A stretch of DNA of 64,000 nt. It comes from Winogradskyella luteola (GTDB lineage: Bacteria > Bacteroidota > Bacteroidia > Flavobacteriales > Flavobacteriaceae). Location of the stretch: the NCBI RefSeq assembly GCF_019203985.1, contig NZ_JAGSPD010000008.1, positions 1 through 64,000 of the forward strand. Direction: 5' to 3'. The stretch's first letter is position 1. Each line of letters starts with the position of its first letter. Positions 42,395 through 51,502 of the stretch are shown here, in pieces. A program made the position numbers and the translations under genes. A model generated the notes under the pieces. It worked only from the letters and a program-made list of their open reading frames with translations. It ran no database searches and had not been told where the DNA came from.

Positions 42395-43450
42395 ATGAGG
42401 AAAGCGTATTTTTTGGTTTTAATTCTATGGACCTGTCTGGGTTGCTCAAATGATGATTCTGGTTATGAGCCTACTCCTCAACCTTTAGATATTCCCAAAA
42501 TTTTTTCCGACAACATAATCCCACCTGTTATTCCAACAGGTAATAAGCAAACAGTTGAGGGAGTTGCATTAGGAAAAAGACTTTTCTTTGACAGAATTCT
42601 ATCGGCTGATGGCACAAAATCTTGCGCCTCTTGCCATTCGCCTCAAAGTGCATTTACAGATAACTCACCAACCAGTGTAGGTGTTGATGGTATAGCAGGA
42701 ACTCGAAATTCTATGCCGTTATTTAATTTAGCATGGAATTATAGTGAACATTTTGCTTGGGATGGAAAAGAACTCAGTCTAGAGCGACAAGCTGAAGAAC
42801 CTGTGCAAAACCCAGTTGAATTACATAGCAATTGGGACAATGTTGTACAACGACTACAGGCACATCCCGAATATCCAGAACTGTTTAGGTTGGCATTTGA
42901 GACGTCAACCATTACAAAGGAATTGACTACAAAAGCCATTGCTCAATTTGAGCGTACACTTATTTCTGCGAACTCAAAATTTGATAAATATTCTTTAGGT
43001 CAAGCAATGTTGACATCTCAAGAATTAAATGGTTTGGATATTTTTCTGAGAGAAGATAAAGGGGATTGTTTTCATTGTCATGGAAATCCTAACAGCCCAC
43101 TTTGGACAGATAATGACTTTCACAACAATGGTTTAGACAGTAATTTTACGGATTTAGGATTAGGTGCTGTAACTGGCGACCCCAACGATAATGGTAAATT
43201 CCGCTCACCTTCTTTACGCAATTTGGCATATACAGCACCATACATGCACGATGGTAGATTTACAACTTTAGACGAAGTTATTGATCATTATAGTGAAGGA
43301 CTTCAAGATTCATCAACCATAGATCCTTTAATGAAACAGATAGATCAAGGAGGAGTACAATTATCACCACAGGAAAAAGCAGATTTAAAAGCATTTTTAT
43401 TGACACTTTCTGACCCTTTATTTCTTAACAATCCTGATTTTCAAAATTAA
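42395..43450 (+). CDS. Di-heme cytochrome c peroxidase-like protein (MbnH/MauG-like)
   Basis: A lipobox at LGCSND (Cys 17) anchors it outside the inner membrane. Two c-type heme sites are present, CASCH (Cys 77-His 81) and CFHCH (Cys 225-His 229), in the classic CcpA/MauG two-domain layout. Other conserved blocks are EGVALGKRLFFD, NPVELHSNWDNV, FRSPSLRNLAYTAPYMHDGRF and LDEVIDHYSEG. At 351 aa it is typical for the family. The MbnP-like gene just upstream makes MbnH-type Trp oxidation a better guess than peroxide removal. Axial ligands were not assigned. Confidence 0.9.
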   Translation: MRKAYFLVLILWTCLGCSNDDSGYEPTPQPLDIPKIFSDNIIPPVIPTGNKQTVEGVALGKRLFFDRILSADGTKSCASCHSPQSAFTDNSPTSVGVDGIAGTRNSMPLFNLAWNYSEHFAWDGKELSLERQAEEPVQNPVELHSNWDNVVQRLQAHPEYPELFRLAFETSTITKELTTKAIAQFERTLISANSKFDKYSLGQAMLTSQELNGLDIFLREDKGDCFHCHGNPNSPLWTDNDFHNNGLDSNFTDLGLGAVTGDPNDNGKFRSPSLRNLAYTAPYMHDGRFTTLDEVIDHYSEGLQDSSTIDPLMKQIDQGGVQLSPQEKADLKAFLLTLSDPLFLNNPDFQN

Positions 43451-43557
43451 ATCTTGTAAGAATAATATACTTTTATTGGGTATTTCATCGAAAAATAAAG
43501 TATTTGAGCATTACTTGTATAAGAATTGCCTAAATTTTCAATCCCAAATTACTTTAG

Positions 43558-43803
43558 ATGAAACCTACTTTAAAAAGAGCACTTCCTTGTGCTGTATTTG
43601 GTCATAATTATATAAAATCCAAAACATATGCAGACCATACTGCAGAACTTAGCTGTTGTCATTGTAATACCGTTGTAAAAACTGATATACATGGTAATTT
43701 TGAAGAGTTTAATATTACCAACAAAGACATTCAATCTACACTTAGGCAATTATTTCATTTAAAGCTTCAAATCTCAAAACCAAATTTCTTGGATAATCGA
43801 TAG
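43558..43803 (+). CDS. Small Cys/His-rich protein, paralogue 3
   Basis: An 81-aa member of the same family as 37302 and 37625, more diverged: PCAVFGHNY near the N-terminus, then HTAELSCCHCNTVV (CxxC with extra Cys), then an amphipathic helix. The LTPKF block is replaced by FNITNKDIQSTLRQL. The FGH-x-Y and CxxC core is kept. It lies between the MbnH-like gene and the SUF operon, about 5.7 kb from its relatives. Function unknown. Confidence 0.68.
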   Translation: MKPTLKRALPCAVFGHNYIKSKTYADHTAELSCCHCNTVVKTDIHGNFEEFNITNKDIQSTLRQLFHLKLQISKPNFLDNR

Positions 43804-43868
43804 GCAAATTCTATGAAATCATATGCTAATATAATGTTAGTAAATATGGTTAAACCTTCGTTAAATTG

Positions 43869-43876
43869 TATATTTG
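43869..43876 (+). promoter_or_regulatory. -7 promoter element (TATATTTG) of the suf operon
   Basis: Exact TAnnTTTG match 32 bases before the ATG of the A-type carrier gene. No clear Fe-S-regulator site was recognised near it. Confidence 0.65.
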
Positions 43877-43908
43877 CATTCTATTTAGAACTAATCTAGT
43901 TAAATTTT

Positions 43909-44238
43909 ATGATTAAAGTTTCTGAACAAGCAAAGAAAAAAGTCATGGAACTCATGACGGATGATGGCTACAATCCAAGCACAGACTATGTTAGGGTAGG
44001 TGTTAAAAGTGGTGGCTGTTCTGGTTTGTCTTACGATTTAAAATTCGACAATGCCCAAGTAGAAGGGGACAAAGTTTTTGAAGACAATGGTGTAAAAATT
44101 ATTGTCGATAAGAAGAGTTTTTTGTACTTAATTGGTACAACATTAGAATATTCAGGAGGATTGAACGGAACAGGTTTTGTGTTTAATAACCCTAATGCAA
44201 ATCGCACCTGTGGTTGTGGAGAATCATTTTCTCTGTAA
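43909..44238 (+). CDS. sufA: A-type iron-sulfur carrier (HesB/IscA/SufA family)
   Basis: A 109-aa A-type carrier with the three conserved cysteines: GGCSGLSYDL (first) and the C-terminal CGCGESFSL (second and third). It takes Fe-S clusters from SufBCD and passes them to target proteins. The length fits the family. It is the first gene of the cluster, 48 bases before sufB. SufA versus ErpA or IscA cannot be told apart by these motifs; the position argues for SufA. Confidence 0.92.
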   Translation: MIKVSEQAKKKVMELMTDDGYNPSTDYVRVGVKSGGCSGLSYDLKFDNAQVEGDKVFEDNGVKIIVDKKSFLYLIGTTLEYSGGLNGTGFVFNNPNANRTCGCGESFSL

Positions 44239-44286
44239 GTCCATTCTAACCTTTCCAGAGGAAAGAATATAAAATGAAATTAAAAC

Positions 44287-45735
44287 ATGAGCAAATATAC
44301 TGAAGACGATTTAAGGGAAGAGTTAAAAACCAAAGAATACGAATATGGTTTTTATACAGATATAGAATCTGAAACATTTCCTAATGGTTTAAATGAAGAT
44401 ATCGTTAGAGCAATTTCTAAAAAGAAGGAAGAACCAGAATGGATGACCGAATGGCGACTTGAAGCCTTCAAAGTTTGGAAAGAAATGACAGAGCCAGAAT
44501 GGGCAAATGTGCATTACAAAAAACCAGACTTTCAAGCAATCTCTTATTATTCAGCCCCAAACAGCAAACCAAAATATGATAGTTTAGATGAGGTTGACCC
44601 TGAGCTTTTGGCAACTTTTGAAAAACTGGGCATATCCTTAGATGAGCAAAAGAAACTTGCTGGTGTAGCGATGGATGTTGTTGTAGATTCAGTCTCTGTG
44701 GCGACGACTTTTAAAAAGACCTTAGCGGAAAAAGGAATCATCTTTATGAGTATCTCTGAAGCCATACAAGAATATCCAGAATTGGTAAAGAAATATATTG
44801 GTACTGTTGTTCCTCAAAAGGATAACTTTTACGCAGCATTAAATTCTGCCGTATTTAGTGATGGTAGCTTCTGTTATATTCCAAAAGGAGTGCGTTGTCC
44901 TATGGAATTATCAACCTATTTTAGAATTAACCAAGCGGGTACAGGTCAATTTGAAAGGACTTTAGTAATTGCAGACAAAGGCGGTTATGTGAGTTATTTA
45001 GAAGGTTGTACAGCACCAAGTAGAGATGAAAATCAATTACATGCTGCTGTTGTTGAGTTAATTGCACTTGACGATGCAGAAATAAAATATTCAACAGTAC
45101 AAAACTGGTACCCTGGTAATGCTGAAGGTAAAGGTGGCGTTTACAACTTTGTGACTAAAAGAGGACTTTGTGAAAACAATGCAAAAATCTCTTGGACACA
45201 AGTTGAAACAGGCTCTGCTGTAACTTGGAAATATCCATCTTGTGTGCTAAAAGGGGATAACTCAGTTGGTGAATTTTATTCTATAGCAGTAACAAATAAT
45301 TATCAGCAAGCAGATACAGGTACCAAAATGATTCATTTGGGCAAGAATACAAAGTCTACTATAATATCTAAAGGGATCTCTGCAGGTAAGTCACAAAATT
45401 CTTATAGGGGCTTGGTACAAATTAGTTCTAGAGCAGACAATGCACGAAACTTTTCGCAATGCGATAGCCTGTTAATGGGCAATGAGTGTGGCGCGCACAC
45501 ATTTCCGTATATAGAAGCTAAAAATAAATCGGCTCAAATTGAGCACGAAGCTACAACAAGTAAGATTGGGGAAGATCAGATCTTCTATTGCAACCAACGT
45601 GGTATCGATACTGAAAAAGCCATTGCCTTGATTGTTAATGGGTTTAGTAAAGAAGTGCTTAACAAGTTACCAATGGAATTTGCCGTTGAAGCTCAAAAAT
45701 TATTAGAAATAAGTTTAGAAGGTTCTGTAGGTTAA
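44287..45735 (+). CDS. sufB: Fe-S cluster assembly scaffold SufB
   Basis: The scaffold subunit of the SufBC2D complex on which Fe-S clusters are built. The 482-aa sequence has the family start ([19 protein letters not shown]), the beta-helix core, and the C-terminal [19 protein letters not shown] segment. [20 protein letters not shown] and KYPSCVLKG hold the conserved Cys residues used in assembly. It is followed by a lipoprotein gene and then sufC. Confidence 0.97.
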   Translation: MSKYTEDDLREELKTKEYEYGFYTDIESETFPNGLNEDIVRAISKKKEEPEWMTEWRLEAFKVWKEMTEPEWANVHYKKPDFQAISYYSAPNSKPKYDSLDEVDPELLATFEKLGISLDEQKKLAGVAMDVVVDSVSVATTFKKTLAEKGIIFMSISEAIQEYPELVKKYIGTVVPQKDNFYAALNSAVFSDGSFCYIPKGVRCPMELSTYFRINQAGTGQFERTLVIADKGGYVSYLEGCTAPSRDENQLHAAVVELIALDDAEIKYSTVQNWYPGNAEGKGGVYNFVTKRGLCENNAKISWTQVETGSAVTWKYPSCVLKGDNSVGEFYSIAVTNNYQQADTGTKMIHLGKNTKSTIISKGISAGKSQNSYRGLVQISSRADNARNFSQCDSLLMGNECGAHTFPYIEAKNKSAQIEHEATTSKIGEDQIFYCNQRGIDTEKAIALIVNGFSKEVLNKLPMEFAVEAQKLLEISLEGSVG

Positions 45736-45787
45736 AATGAATGAAAATATTGAGCCTATAAGCGTCCATTATTAATTATTATAAACT

Positions 45788-46195
45788 ATGAAAAGATTAG
45801 TAATACTTTTTTTAATGACAATCACTTCGGTTGCTTGTAAAAGTGAAAAGAAAGAGGAAGTAAATTTGGAAGAAAACAGAGCAAAGTCCTATGACCAAAA
45901 TGATGGCTTTGTTACTATGAAGGGGGAGTTTGTGTACTATGCAGACGCTGCTGTTTTTCAGACAGCTAATGAAATTTACGGTGTTGTTATAGATGATAAT
46001 ATGCACCAACTAGAAGCCCAAGTAAAACCACTGAAAAAAGAGGCTACGGATATGGTACCTGTCACAATTAGAGTAAGAAAATTTGAGAAACCTAAAGGAG
46101 AAGAAGGTTGGCCATTCCGAGTGGAAATAAAAGAAATATTAAAGGTGGAAGCACCAGACCCAAATAAAGAAGACGTTATAAAACTAGCAAACTAA
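45788..46195 (+). CDS. Lipoprotein of unknown function within the suf operon
   Basis: A 135-aa protein with a lipobox (TSVACKSEK, Cys 17) and a small mature domain: FVTMKGEFVYYADAAVFQ, then EIYGVVIDD and PVTIRVRKFEKP, ending in an acidic stretch. The pattern (a short beta-barrel-like domain after a lipobox) is frequent in flavobacteria, but I know no function for it. It is codirectional between sufB (52-base gap) and sufC (6-base gap), so it is expressed with them, although SUF assembly itself is cytoplasmic. Confidence 0.78.
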   Translation: MKRLVILFLMTITSVACKSEKKEEVNLEENRAKSYDQNDGFVTMKGEFVYYADAAVFQTANEIYGVVIDDNMHQLEAQVKPLKKEATDMVPVTIRVRKFEKPKGEEGWPFRVEIKEILKVEAPDPNKEDVIKLAN

Positions 46196-46201
46196 AAGAC
46201 A

Positions 46202-46954
46202 ATGTTAAAGATAAATAACTTACATGCAAGTGTAGAGGATAAAGCAATTCTTAAAGGTATAAACCTTCATGTTAAGCCAGGTGAAGTACATGCTATAATG
46301 GGGCCAAATGGTTCAGGTAAAAGTACTTTGGCATCAGTTGTTGCAGGAAAAGAAGAATATGAAGTCGATGAAGGAGAAATTCTGTTAAATGGAGAAAATA
46401 TTGATGAGTTAGGGCCAGAAGAACGTGCGCACAAAGGAGTATTTTTATCATTTCAGTATCCTGTAGAAATTCCTGGAGTTAGTGTAACTAACTTTATGAA
46501 AACTGCAATCAACGAAACCCGAAAAGCTAAAGGGTTAGAGGATATGCCTGCTAACGAAATGCTTAAGATGATTCGTGAGAAATCTGAGATGTTAGAGATA
46601 GATCGCAAGTTTTTATCGCGTTCGCTTAACGAAGGATTTTCCGGTGGTGAGAAGAAACGTAACGAAATCTTTCAAATGGCAATGCTAGAACCAAAGCTGG
46701 CAATCTTAGACGAGACAGATTCTGGATTGGATATCGATGCACTTCGTATCGTTGCAAATGGTGTAAATAAGTTAAAGTCTAAGGATAATGCAGTAATAGT
46801 TATTACCCACTATCAAAGGCTATTAGATTACATTGTGCCAGATTATGTACATGTGTTGCACGATGGAAAAATTGTAAAATCAGGATCTAAAGATTTAGCC
46901 CACGAATTAGAAGCTAAAGGTTACGATTGGATTAAAGAAGAGGTAAACGCTTAA
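46202..46954 (+). CDS. sufC: Fe-S cluster assembly ATPase SufC
   Basis: An ABC-type ATPase that drives SufB-SufD rearrangement. Walker A is GPNGSGKST, the signature is [12 protein letters not shown] (the modified SufC form of LSGGQ), Walker B is [11 protein letters not shown], and the H-loop is [12 protein letters not shown]. The length of 250 aa is standard. It lies 6 bases after the lipoprotein gene; between it and sufD a palindromic repeat is inserted. Confidence 0.97.
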   Translation: MLKINNLHASVEDKAILKGINLHVKPGEVHAIMGPNGSGKSTLASVVAGKEEYEVDEGEILLNGENIDELGPEERAHKGVFLSFQYPVEIPGVSVTNFMKTAINETRKAKGLEDMPANEMLKMIREKSEMLEIDRKFLSRSLNEGFSGGEKKRNEIFQMAMLEPKLAILDETDSGLDIDALRIVANGVNKLKSKDNAVIVITHYQRLLDYIVPDYVHVLHDGKIVKSGSKDLAHELEAKGYDWIKEEVNA

Positions 46955-46966
46955 TACTTTAAGTTT

Positions 46967-47043
46967 GTCATTCCTGCGAATGCAGGAATTCACATAAAAT
47001 AAGTGATAAAATAAAAAAGATTCCTGAGAAGACAGGAATGATA
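46967..47043. repeat. Paired palindromic repeat between sufC and sufD
   Basis: Two arms, each a small palindrome: ATTCCTGCGAATGCAGGAAT (46970-46989) and ATTCCTGAGAAGACAGGAAT (47020-47039). Their flanks GTCATTCC and GGAATGATA are also complementary. The unit lies inside the operon and supplies an ATG (47038) that is not the sufD start. It looks like a REP-type element of flavobacteria. Confidence 0.65.
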
Positions 47044-47049
47044 AGAATT

Positions 47050-48363
47050 ATGAGTTTAAAAGAAAAGTTAGTATCTTCTTTCATGGCATTTGAAAATATG
47101 GTGGACATTGATTCGCCCGTCCATGATATTAGAACTGAGGCAATTAAAAGCTTTGAGACTGAAGGTTTCCCGACCAAGCGACAAGAAGCATGGAAGTACA
47201 CCTCATTAAATTTGGTTTTAAAACACGATTATAGTGTGTTCCCTAAGCACGAAAACGCTTTGGAATTTAAGGATGTAAAAAAATATTTTATACATGAAAT
47301 TGATTGCTATAAAATCATTTTTATCGATGGTAAGTATTCTTCACACCTTTCACAGACCACACACGATGGTATTGATGTTTGCTTGATGTCAGCAGCTTTG
47401 TCGAAGCCAAAGTATAGATTGGTGATTGAAAATTACTTCAATAAAATTGCATCTAAAGATGGATTATCTTCTTTAAACACAGCGTTTTCAGCAGAAGGCG
47501 CTTATATTCATATTCCAAAAAACAAGTTGGTTGAGAAACCGATTCAAATTATACACTTTTCTACTGGTAATGAAGCTGCTTTAATGCTTCAACCACGCAA
47601 TTTAGTTGTGGTGGGAGAGAATTCTCATGTTCAGATTATTGAACGTCACCAGAGTTTAACTGATAACCCTGTTTTAACCAATAGTGTTACCGAAATCTTC
47701 ACTAACAAACGTGCTATTGTAGATTATTATAAAATTCAGAATGACAGAGAAAGCGCATCTTTAATAGATAATACTTTTGTAAATCAAAAACAAGAAAGTT
47801 TAGCGAAGGTGCATACATTTTCTTTTGGCGGCAAACTAATTAGAAACAATCTCAACTTTTACCAAAATGGCGAACGTATCGATTCAACCATGAAAGGTAT
47901 TACCATTATTGGCAACAAGCAACATGTGGACCATAACACATTGGTACATCACATAGAACCAAATTGTGAAAGTCATCAAGACTACAAAGGTATTTTTGAT
48001 GATAGCTCAACAGGTGTTTTTAATGGAAAAGTTGTCGTTGAAAAAGAGGCTCAGAAAACCAATGCGTTTCAAGCAAATAACAACATTCTTATAAGTGACA
48101 AAGCAAGTATCAATACAAAACCACAGTTAGAGATTTTTGCTGACGATGTAAAATGTTCTCATGGTTGTACTATTGGTCAGCTAGACGAGAGCGCAATGTT
48201 TTATTTACGTTCTCGTGGTATTCCAGAAAAAGAAGCCAGAGCGTTGTTAATGTTTGCGTTTAGTAATAATGTTTTAGACTCAGTGAAGATTCCTGAAATT
48301 AAAAATAGAATCACAAAGATTATTGCCAATAAACTAGGTGTAAATATTGGGTTTGATTTGTAA
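47050..48363 (+). CDS. sufD: Fe-S cluster assembly protein SufD
   Basis: A 437-aa SufD, partner of SufB in the scaffold complex. The N-terminal region has FPTKRQEAWKYTSL, a family hallmark. The C-terminal half carries VDHNTLVHHIEPNCESHQDYKGI, here split over the beta-helix, with FADDVKCSHGCTIGQLDE and RGIPEKEARALLMFAF. I start at ATG 47050 (MSLKEKLVSSF), since the earlier ATG at 47038 belongs to the palindromic repeat. It is convergent with a small minus-strand gene. Confidence 0.96.
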   Translation: MSLKEKLVSSFMAFENMVDIDSPVHDIRTEAIKSFETEGFPTKRQEAWKYTSLNLVLKHDYSVFPKHENALEFKDVKKYFIHEIDCYKIIFIDGKYSSHLSQTTHDGIDVCLMSAALSKPKYRLVIENYFNKIASKDGLSSLNTAFSAEGAYIHIPKNKLVEKPIQIIHFSTGNEAALMLQPRNLVVVGENSHVQIIERHQSLTDNPVLTNSVTEIFTNKRAIVDYYKIQNDRESASLIDNTFVNQKQESLAKVHTFSFGGKLIRNNLNFYQNGERIDSTMKGITIIGNKQHVDHNTLVHHIEPNCESHQDYKGIFDDSSTGVFNGKVVVEKEAQKTNAFQANNNILISDKASINTKPQLEIFADDVKCSHGCTIGQLDESAMFYLRSRGIPEKEARALLMFAFSNNVLDSVKIPEIKNRITKIIANKLGVNIGFDL

Positions 48364-48394
48364 GACATGCCGATAAGCTTTTTCTGCTTGTTAA

Positions 48395-48745
48395 CTAGCT
48401 GACTTTCTGCAATCTATAAAATAGAAAACCACTCAAAAAATACAGCAGTATATCTATATAATCAGCGGTATACCTCAAGTAGTATTTAGGTAGTACATAC
48501 TCAAAAAGAAGGCTGTACAAAAGGCACAAATACAAAATGAGATAAAGTGGAATTTGGTAATCACTTTCGTTTTTTGTGAACTTTATAGTGTATAGGCTAA
48601 TCGTTAAACTTATTGGGATTATTAAAAAATCGTTTACGTAATTGTTGATTAAAGCAGGAAGTGAAATCGTCAATTGTTGGGCAACATAAATCGTTGTGCC
48701 AAGGATTACGGAGATTATAAAATAAAGATTTAGATATGTCTTCAT
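48395..48745 (-). CDS. Small membrane protein, function unknown
   Basis: A 116-aa protein with about four hydrophobic helices (about 4-22, 36-52, 65-85 and 92-110) and few charged residues. Conserved flavobacterial proteins of this kind exist, but I cannot give a function. It lies on the minus strand between sufD and sufS, 25 bases after the zinc-ribbon gene at 48771, so the two could be cotranscribed. It interrupts the plus-strand suf run. Confidence 0.6.
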   Translation of the reverse strand: MKTYLNLYFIISVILGTTIYVAQQLTISLPALINNYVNDFLIIPISLTISLYTIKFTKNESDYQIPLYLILYLCLLYSLLFEYVLPKYYLRYTADYIDILLYFLSGFLFYRLQKVS

Positions 48746-48770
48746 CTATTTAAATTTTTCAATAATCTGT

Positions 48771-49073
48771 TTATCCTGCTGCGATGGCAAATATTAGCCA
48801 AGCCAAAAAAGCTCCAATAGCACTGACAACAACAAAACCTGAGTAGAGCAACCAGCCCAATGCACGATAGGCTAAAAAGTGATGTCCTTTAAGGTTTTCG
48901 ATAAAACTAGGCGGTTCTTTCTTTACAGCTTCAATTCTTTTTTTACTCTCTTTTTTTATATGTGCTTTACGGCGTTCTTCATATGAAATTACAGCACCAC
49001 AATTTTTACAAGACTCTCTGTTTTCATTATAAACACCACAAGAGATGCATTTTATTATACGTTTTTTAGCCAT
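48771..49073 (-). CDS. Zinc-ribbon protein with C-terminal membrane helix
   Basis: A 100-aa protein if started at ATG 49073 (MAKKRIIKCISCG); an earlier in-frame start at 49091 is less likely. The N-terminus has a zinc ribbon CISCGVYNENRESCKNC (two CxxC knuckles). Then follow a Lys/Arg/Glu-rich helix and a strongly hydrophobic segment (about 74-98) that should anchor the protein in the membrane with the ribbon in the cytoplasm. Function unknown. It is divergent from sufS. Confidence 0.66.
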   Translation of the reverse strand: MAKKRIIKCISCGVYNENRESCKNCGAVISYEERRKAHIKKESKKRIEAVKKEPPSFIENLKGHHFLAYRALGWLLYSGFVVVSAIGAFLAWLIFAIAAG

Positions 49074-49221
49074 TTTGTTCTTTATTATCACTTTTTTCTA
49101 AGATATTATCCAAAAAATAGTCTATCTAAGGTAGATTCAATAAAATACAAATATACCCAATCAAATACTGAATTTACTCTTAAAGCATTGTTATAAGTTT
49201 TAGATTAAGAGCTTTGCTTTG

Positions 49222-49229
49222 TACCTTTG
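49222..49229 (+). promoter_or_regulatory. -7 promoter element (TACCTTTG) of sufS
   Basis: Exact TAnnTTTG match. It overlaps a possible TTG start at 49227 and is 3 bases from an ATG at 49233, so the sufS start is better placed at ATG 49248. Confidence 0.65.
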
Positions 49230-49247
49230 CACATGGATTTGAAAGTT

Positions 49248-50462
49248 ATGTTAGACGTACAAAAACTCAGAAAGGATTTCCCAATCCTTAACCGTGAGGT
49301 TAATGGTAAACCATTGGTCTATTTTGATAATGCAGCTACCTCACAAACACCAAAACAGGTTATTGATGTTATTATAGACTATTATTCTAACTACAATGCC
49401 AATATTCATAGAGGAGTACATCGTCTAAGTCAAGAAGCAACAGATGCCTACGAACAAGCACGTATTAAAATTCAACACCATTTTAATGCAAAACACGCTT
49501 ACGAGATTATTTACACTGCAGGCACAACACACAGTATAAATTTGGTTGCCAATGGCTTTTCGTCATTATTAAAAAAAGGGGATGAAATCATGGTTTCAGC
49601 CTTAGAGCATCATAGTAATATAGTGCCTTGGCAGATGTTGTGCGAAAGAACTGGAGCAACATTGAAGGTCATTCCAATGAATGAAAATGGGGAATTGGTA
49701 CTTTCGGAATTCGATTCGCTTTTAAATGAAAAAACAAAGCTTGTTTTTGTCAATCATATATCTAATGCTTTAGGAACCATAAACCCTATTGAATATATAA
49801 TTGAAGAATCCCACAGGGTTAATGCAGCTGTGTTGGTAGATGGCGCACAATCTTGTCCGCATATAAAACCAGATGTTCAGGCGTTAGATGTGGATTTTTA
49901 TGTGTGTTCTGCTCATAAAATGTGTGGTCCAACGGGTGTGGGGATGCTTTATGGTAAAGAAGAATGGTTAAAGAAGCTGCCGCCATACCAAGGTGGTGGA
50001 GAAATGATTGCAGAAGTATCTTTTGAAAAAACAACATACGCAGATTTACCACATAAATTTGAAGCTGGCACACCTAATATTGCTGGTGGAATTGCCTTTG
50101 GTGCAGCAATAGATTATATGAACAGTATAGGTTTTGAAAATATAGCCAATTATGAAAACGAACTTCTAGAATACGCTACTGAGCAATTACTTCAAATAGA
50201 TGGTTTAAAGATCTATGGAACTGCTAAAAATAAAACTTCAGTTATTTCTTTTAATGTGGGTAACATTCACCCTTATGACATCGGAACAATTTTAGATAAA
50301 ATGGGTATTGCCGTACGTACAGGCCATCATTGCGCACAACCTATTATGGATTATTACAAAATCCCAGGCACCATTAGAGCGTCTTTTATGTTTTATAATA
50401 CTAAAGAAGAGATTGATCTATTTATTGCTTCCCTTAAAAAGGCAATATTGATGTTGTTGTAA
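49248..50462 (+). CDS. sufS: Cysteine desulfurase SufS
   Basis: A pyridoxal-phosphate enzyme that takes sulfur from cysteine for Fe-S clusters. Visible are the N-terminal family block RKDFPILNREVNGKPLVYFDNAAT, given here in two parts (RKDFPILNREV and YFDNAATSQTP), the PLP lysine in CSAHKMCGPTG and the catalytic loop Cys in RTGHHCAQPIM. At 404 aa from ATG 49248 (MLDVQKLRKDF) it fits group II SufS. Starts at TTG 49227 or ATG 49233 fall in or next to the promoter. It is separated from sufD by two minus-strand genes and so has its own promoter. Confidence 0.96.
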   Translation: MLDVQKLRKDFPILNREVNGKPLVYFDNAATSQTPKQVIDVIIDYYSNYNANIHRGVHRLSQEATDAYEQARIKIQHHFNAKHAYEIIYTAGTTHSINLVANGFSSLLKKGDEIMVSALEHHSNIVPWQMLCERTGATLKVIPMNENGELVLSEFDSLLNEKTKLVFVNHISNALGTINPIEYIIEESHRVNAAVLVDGAQSCPHIKPDVQALDVDFYVCSAHKMCGPTGVGMLYGKEEWLKKLPPYQGGGEMIAEVSFEKTTYADLPHKFEAGTPNIAGGIAFGAAIDYMNSIGFENIANYENELLEYATEQLLQIDGLKIYGTAKNKTSVISFNVGNIHPYDIGTILDKMGIAVRTGHHCAQPIMDYYKIPGTIRASFMFYNTKEEIDLFIASLKKAILMLL

Positions 50463-50510
50463 GAATTTGGCATCAAAATTGCACTTTATAGATTTTAAAT
50501 AATATACAAT

Positions 50511-50987
50511 ATGAAATTTTTATTTAGTTTACTGGCACTTATAGTACTAACAGAATCTTGTAGCTCAACAAAAGAGACCGTTATTTCAGATAGCGACCAA
50601 CAAAAAAGCAGTATGGCAAAACAGATACCTTCTGGAACTTTTACAATTAAAAAAATGGAGGCGAATGAAAATATATCTGAAGAGCTCACCATAACTTTTG
50701 ATAAGTCTTCAAATAAAGTATCTGGATTTTCTGGCTGTAACGTCTTTTTCGGAAATTACACTATTGATGGTAACACTATTAGATTTGGTGTTATAGGGTC
50801 TTCAAAAAAATATTGCGCAGGAGATAAAAACACTTCTGAGCGCAAGCTTTTTCAAATATTAGACAAGGTTGACAGCTTCACTATAGATGGTAATACCATT
50901 ATTTTATCAGAAGGCACAACACTATTGTTAAAAGCAATTCAAGAAAAAGGCAACTCAAAGCAAAAGACTATTGGAGGTAAAAAATAG
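50511..50987 (+). CDS. META-domain (HslJ-like) lipoprotein
   Basis: The lipobox TESCSSTK (Cys 17) is followed by a linker and a META domain (about residues 42-145): PSGTFTIKKMEAN, then VSGFSGCNVFFGNYTIDG, and SERKLFQILDKVDSF. This domain occurs in heat-induced or stress-linked exported proteins such as HslJ, with unknown biochemistry. Length 158 aa. It sits between sufS and sufE, on the same strand, possibly in the same transcript. A direct part in Fe-S assembly is unlikely because it is exported. Confidence 0.85.
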   Translation: MKFLFSLLALIVLTESCSSTKETVISDSDQQKSSMAKQIPSGTFTIKKMEANENISEELTITFDKSSNKVSGFSGCNVFFGNYTIDGNTIRFGVIGSSKKYCAGDKNTSERKLFQILDKVDSFTIDGNTIILSEGTTLLLKAIQEKGNSKQKTIGGKK

Positions 50988-51071
50988 AATACTAAATTGC
51001 CTGTAAGAACCATTTAGAAAAACATAATTAAATCATAGTGATTTTGTAATTTTACAGCAAAGTATTAGACT

Positions 51072-51494
51072 ATGACAATTCAAGAAGTCCAAAACGAAAT
51101 TATAGAAGAGTTTTCAATGTTTGAAGATTGGGAAGAACGCTATCAATACATGATAGATTTAGGCAAAACCCTCCCTCTCATTGACGAAAAGTACAAAACC
51201 GAAGACAATATTATAAAAGGCTGTCAAAGTAAGGTTTGGGTACATGCAGACATGAATGATGATAAAGTAAGATTCACTGCAGATAGCGATGCAATTATTA
51301 CCAAGGGAATAATTGCAATACTTATCAGGGCATTCTCTAATCAGCATCCAAACGATATTATTGAAGCCAATACGGATTTCATTGATAAAATAGGTTTAAA
51401 AGAACACTTATCACCAACTAGGGCAAATGGTTTGGTGAGTATGATAAAACAAATAAAGCTATATGCTATAGCATACCAAACTCAATTAAACTAA
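51072..51494 (+). CDS. sufE: Sulfur acceptor SufE
   Basis: It accepts sulfane sulfur from SufS and hands it to the SufB scaffold. 140 aa with the family fold: SMFEDWEERYQYMIDLGK, then the acceptor cysteine in IIKGCQSKVWV, then LIRAFSNQHPNDI and GLKEHLSPTRANGL. It lies downstream of sufS as expected. A degenerate palindromic repeat follows before sufT. Confidence 0.95.
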   Translation: MTIQEVQNEIIEEFSMFEDWEERYQYMIDLGKTLPLIDEKYKTEDNIIKGCQSKVWVHADMNDDKVRFTADSDAIITKGIIAILIRAFSNQHPNDIIEANTDFIDKIGLKEHLSPTRANGLVSMIKQIKLYAIAYQTQLN

Positions 51495-51502
51495 TTTGGT
51501 TT

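Noticed and set aside
49227-49247. Upstream starts (TTG 49227, ATG 49233) for sufS
   Set aside because: They overlap, or lie 3 bases after, the -7 element; the family N-terminus begins at ATG 49248.
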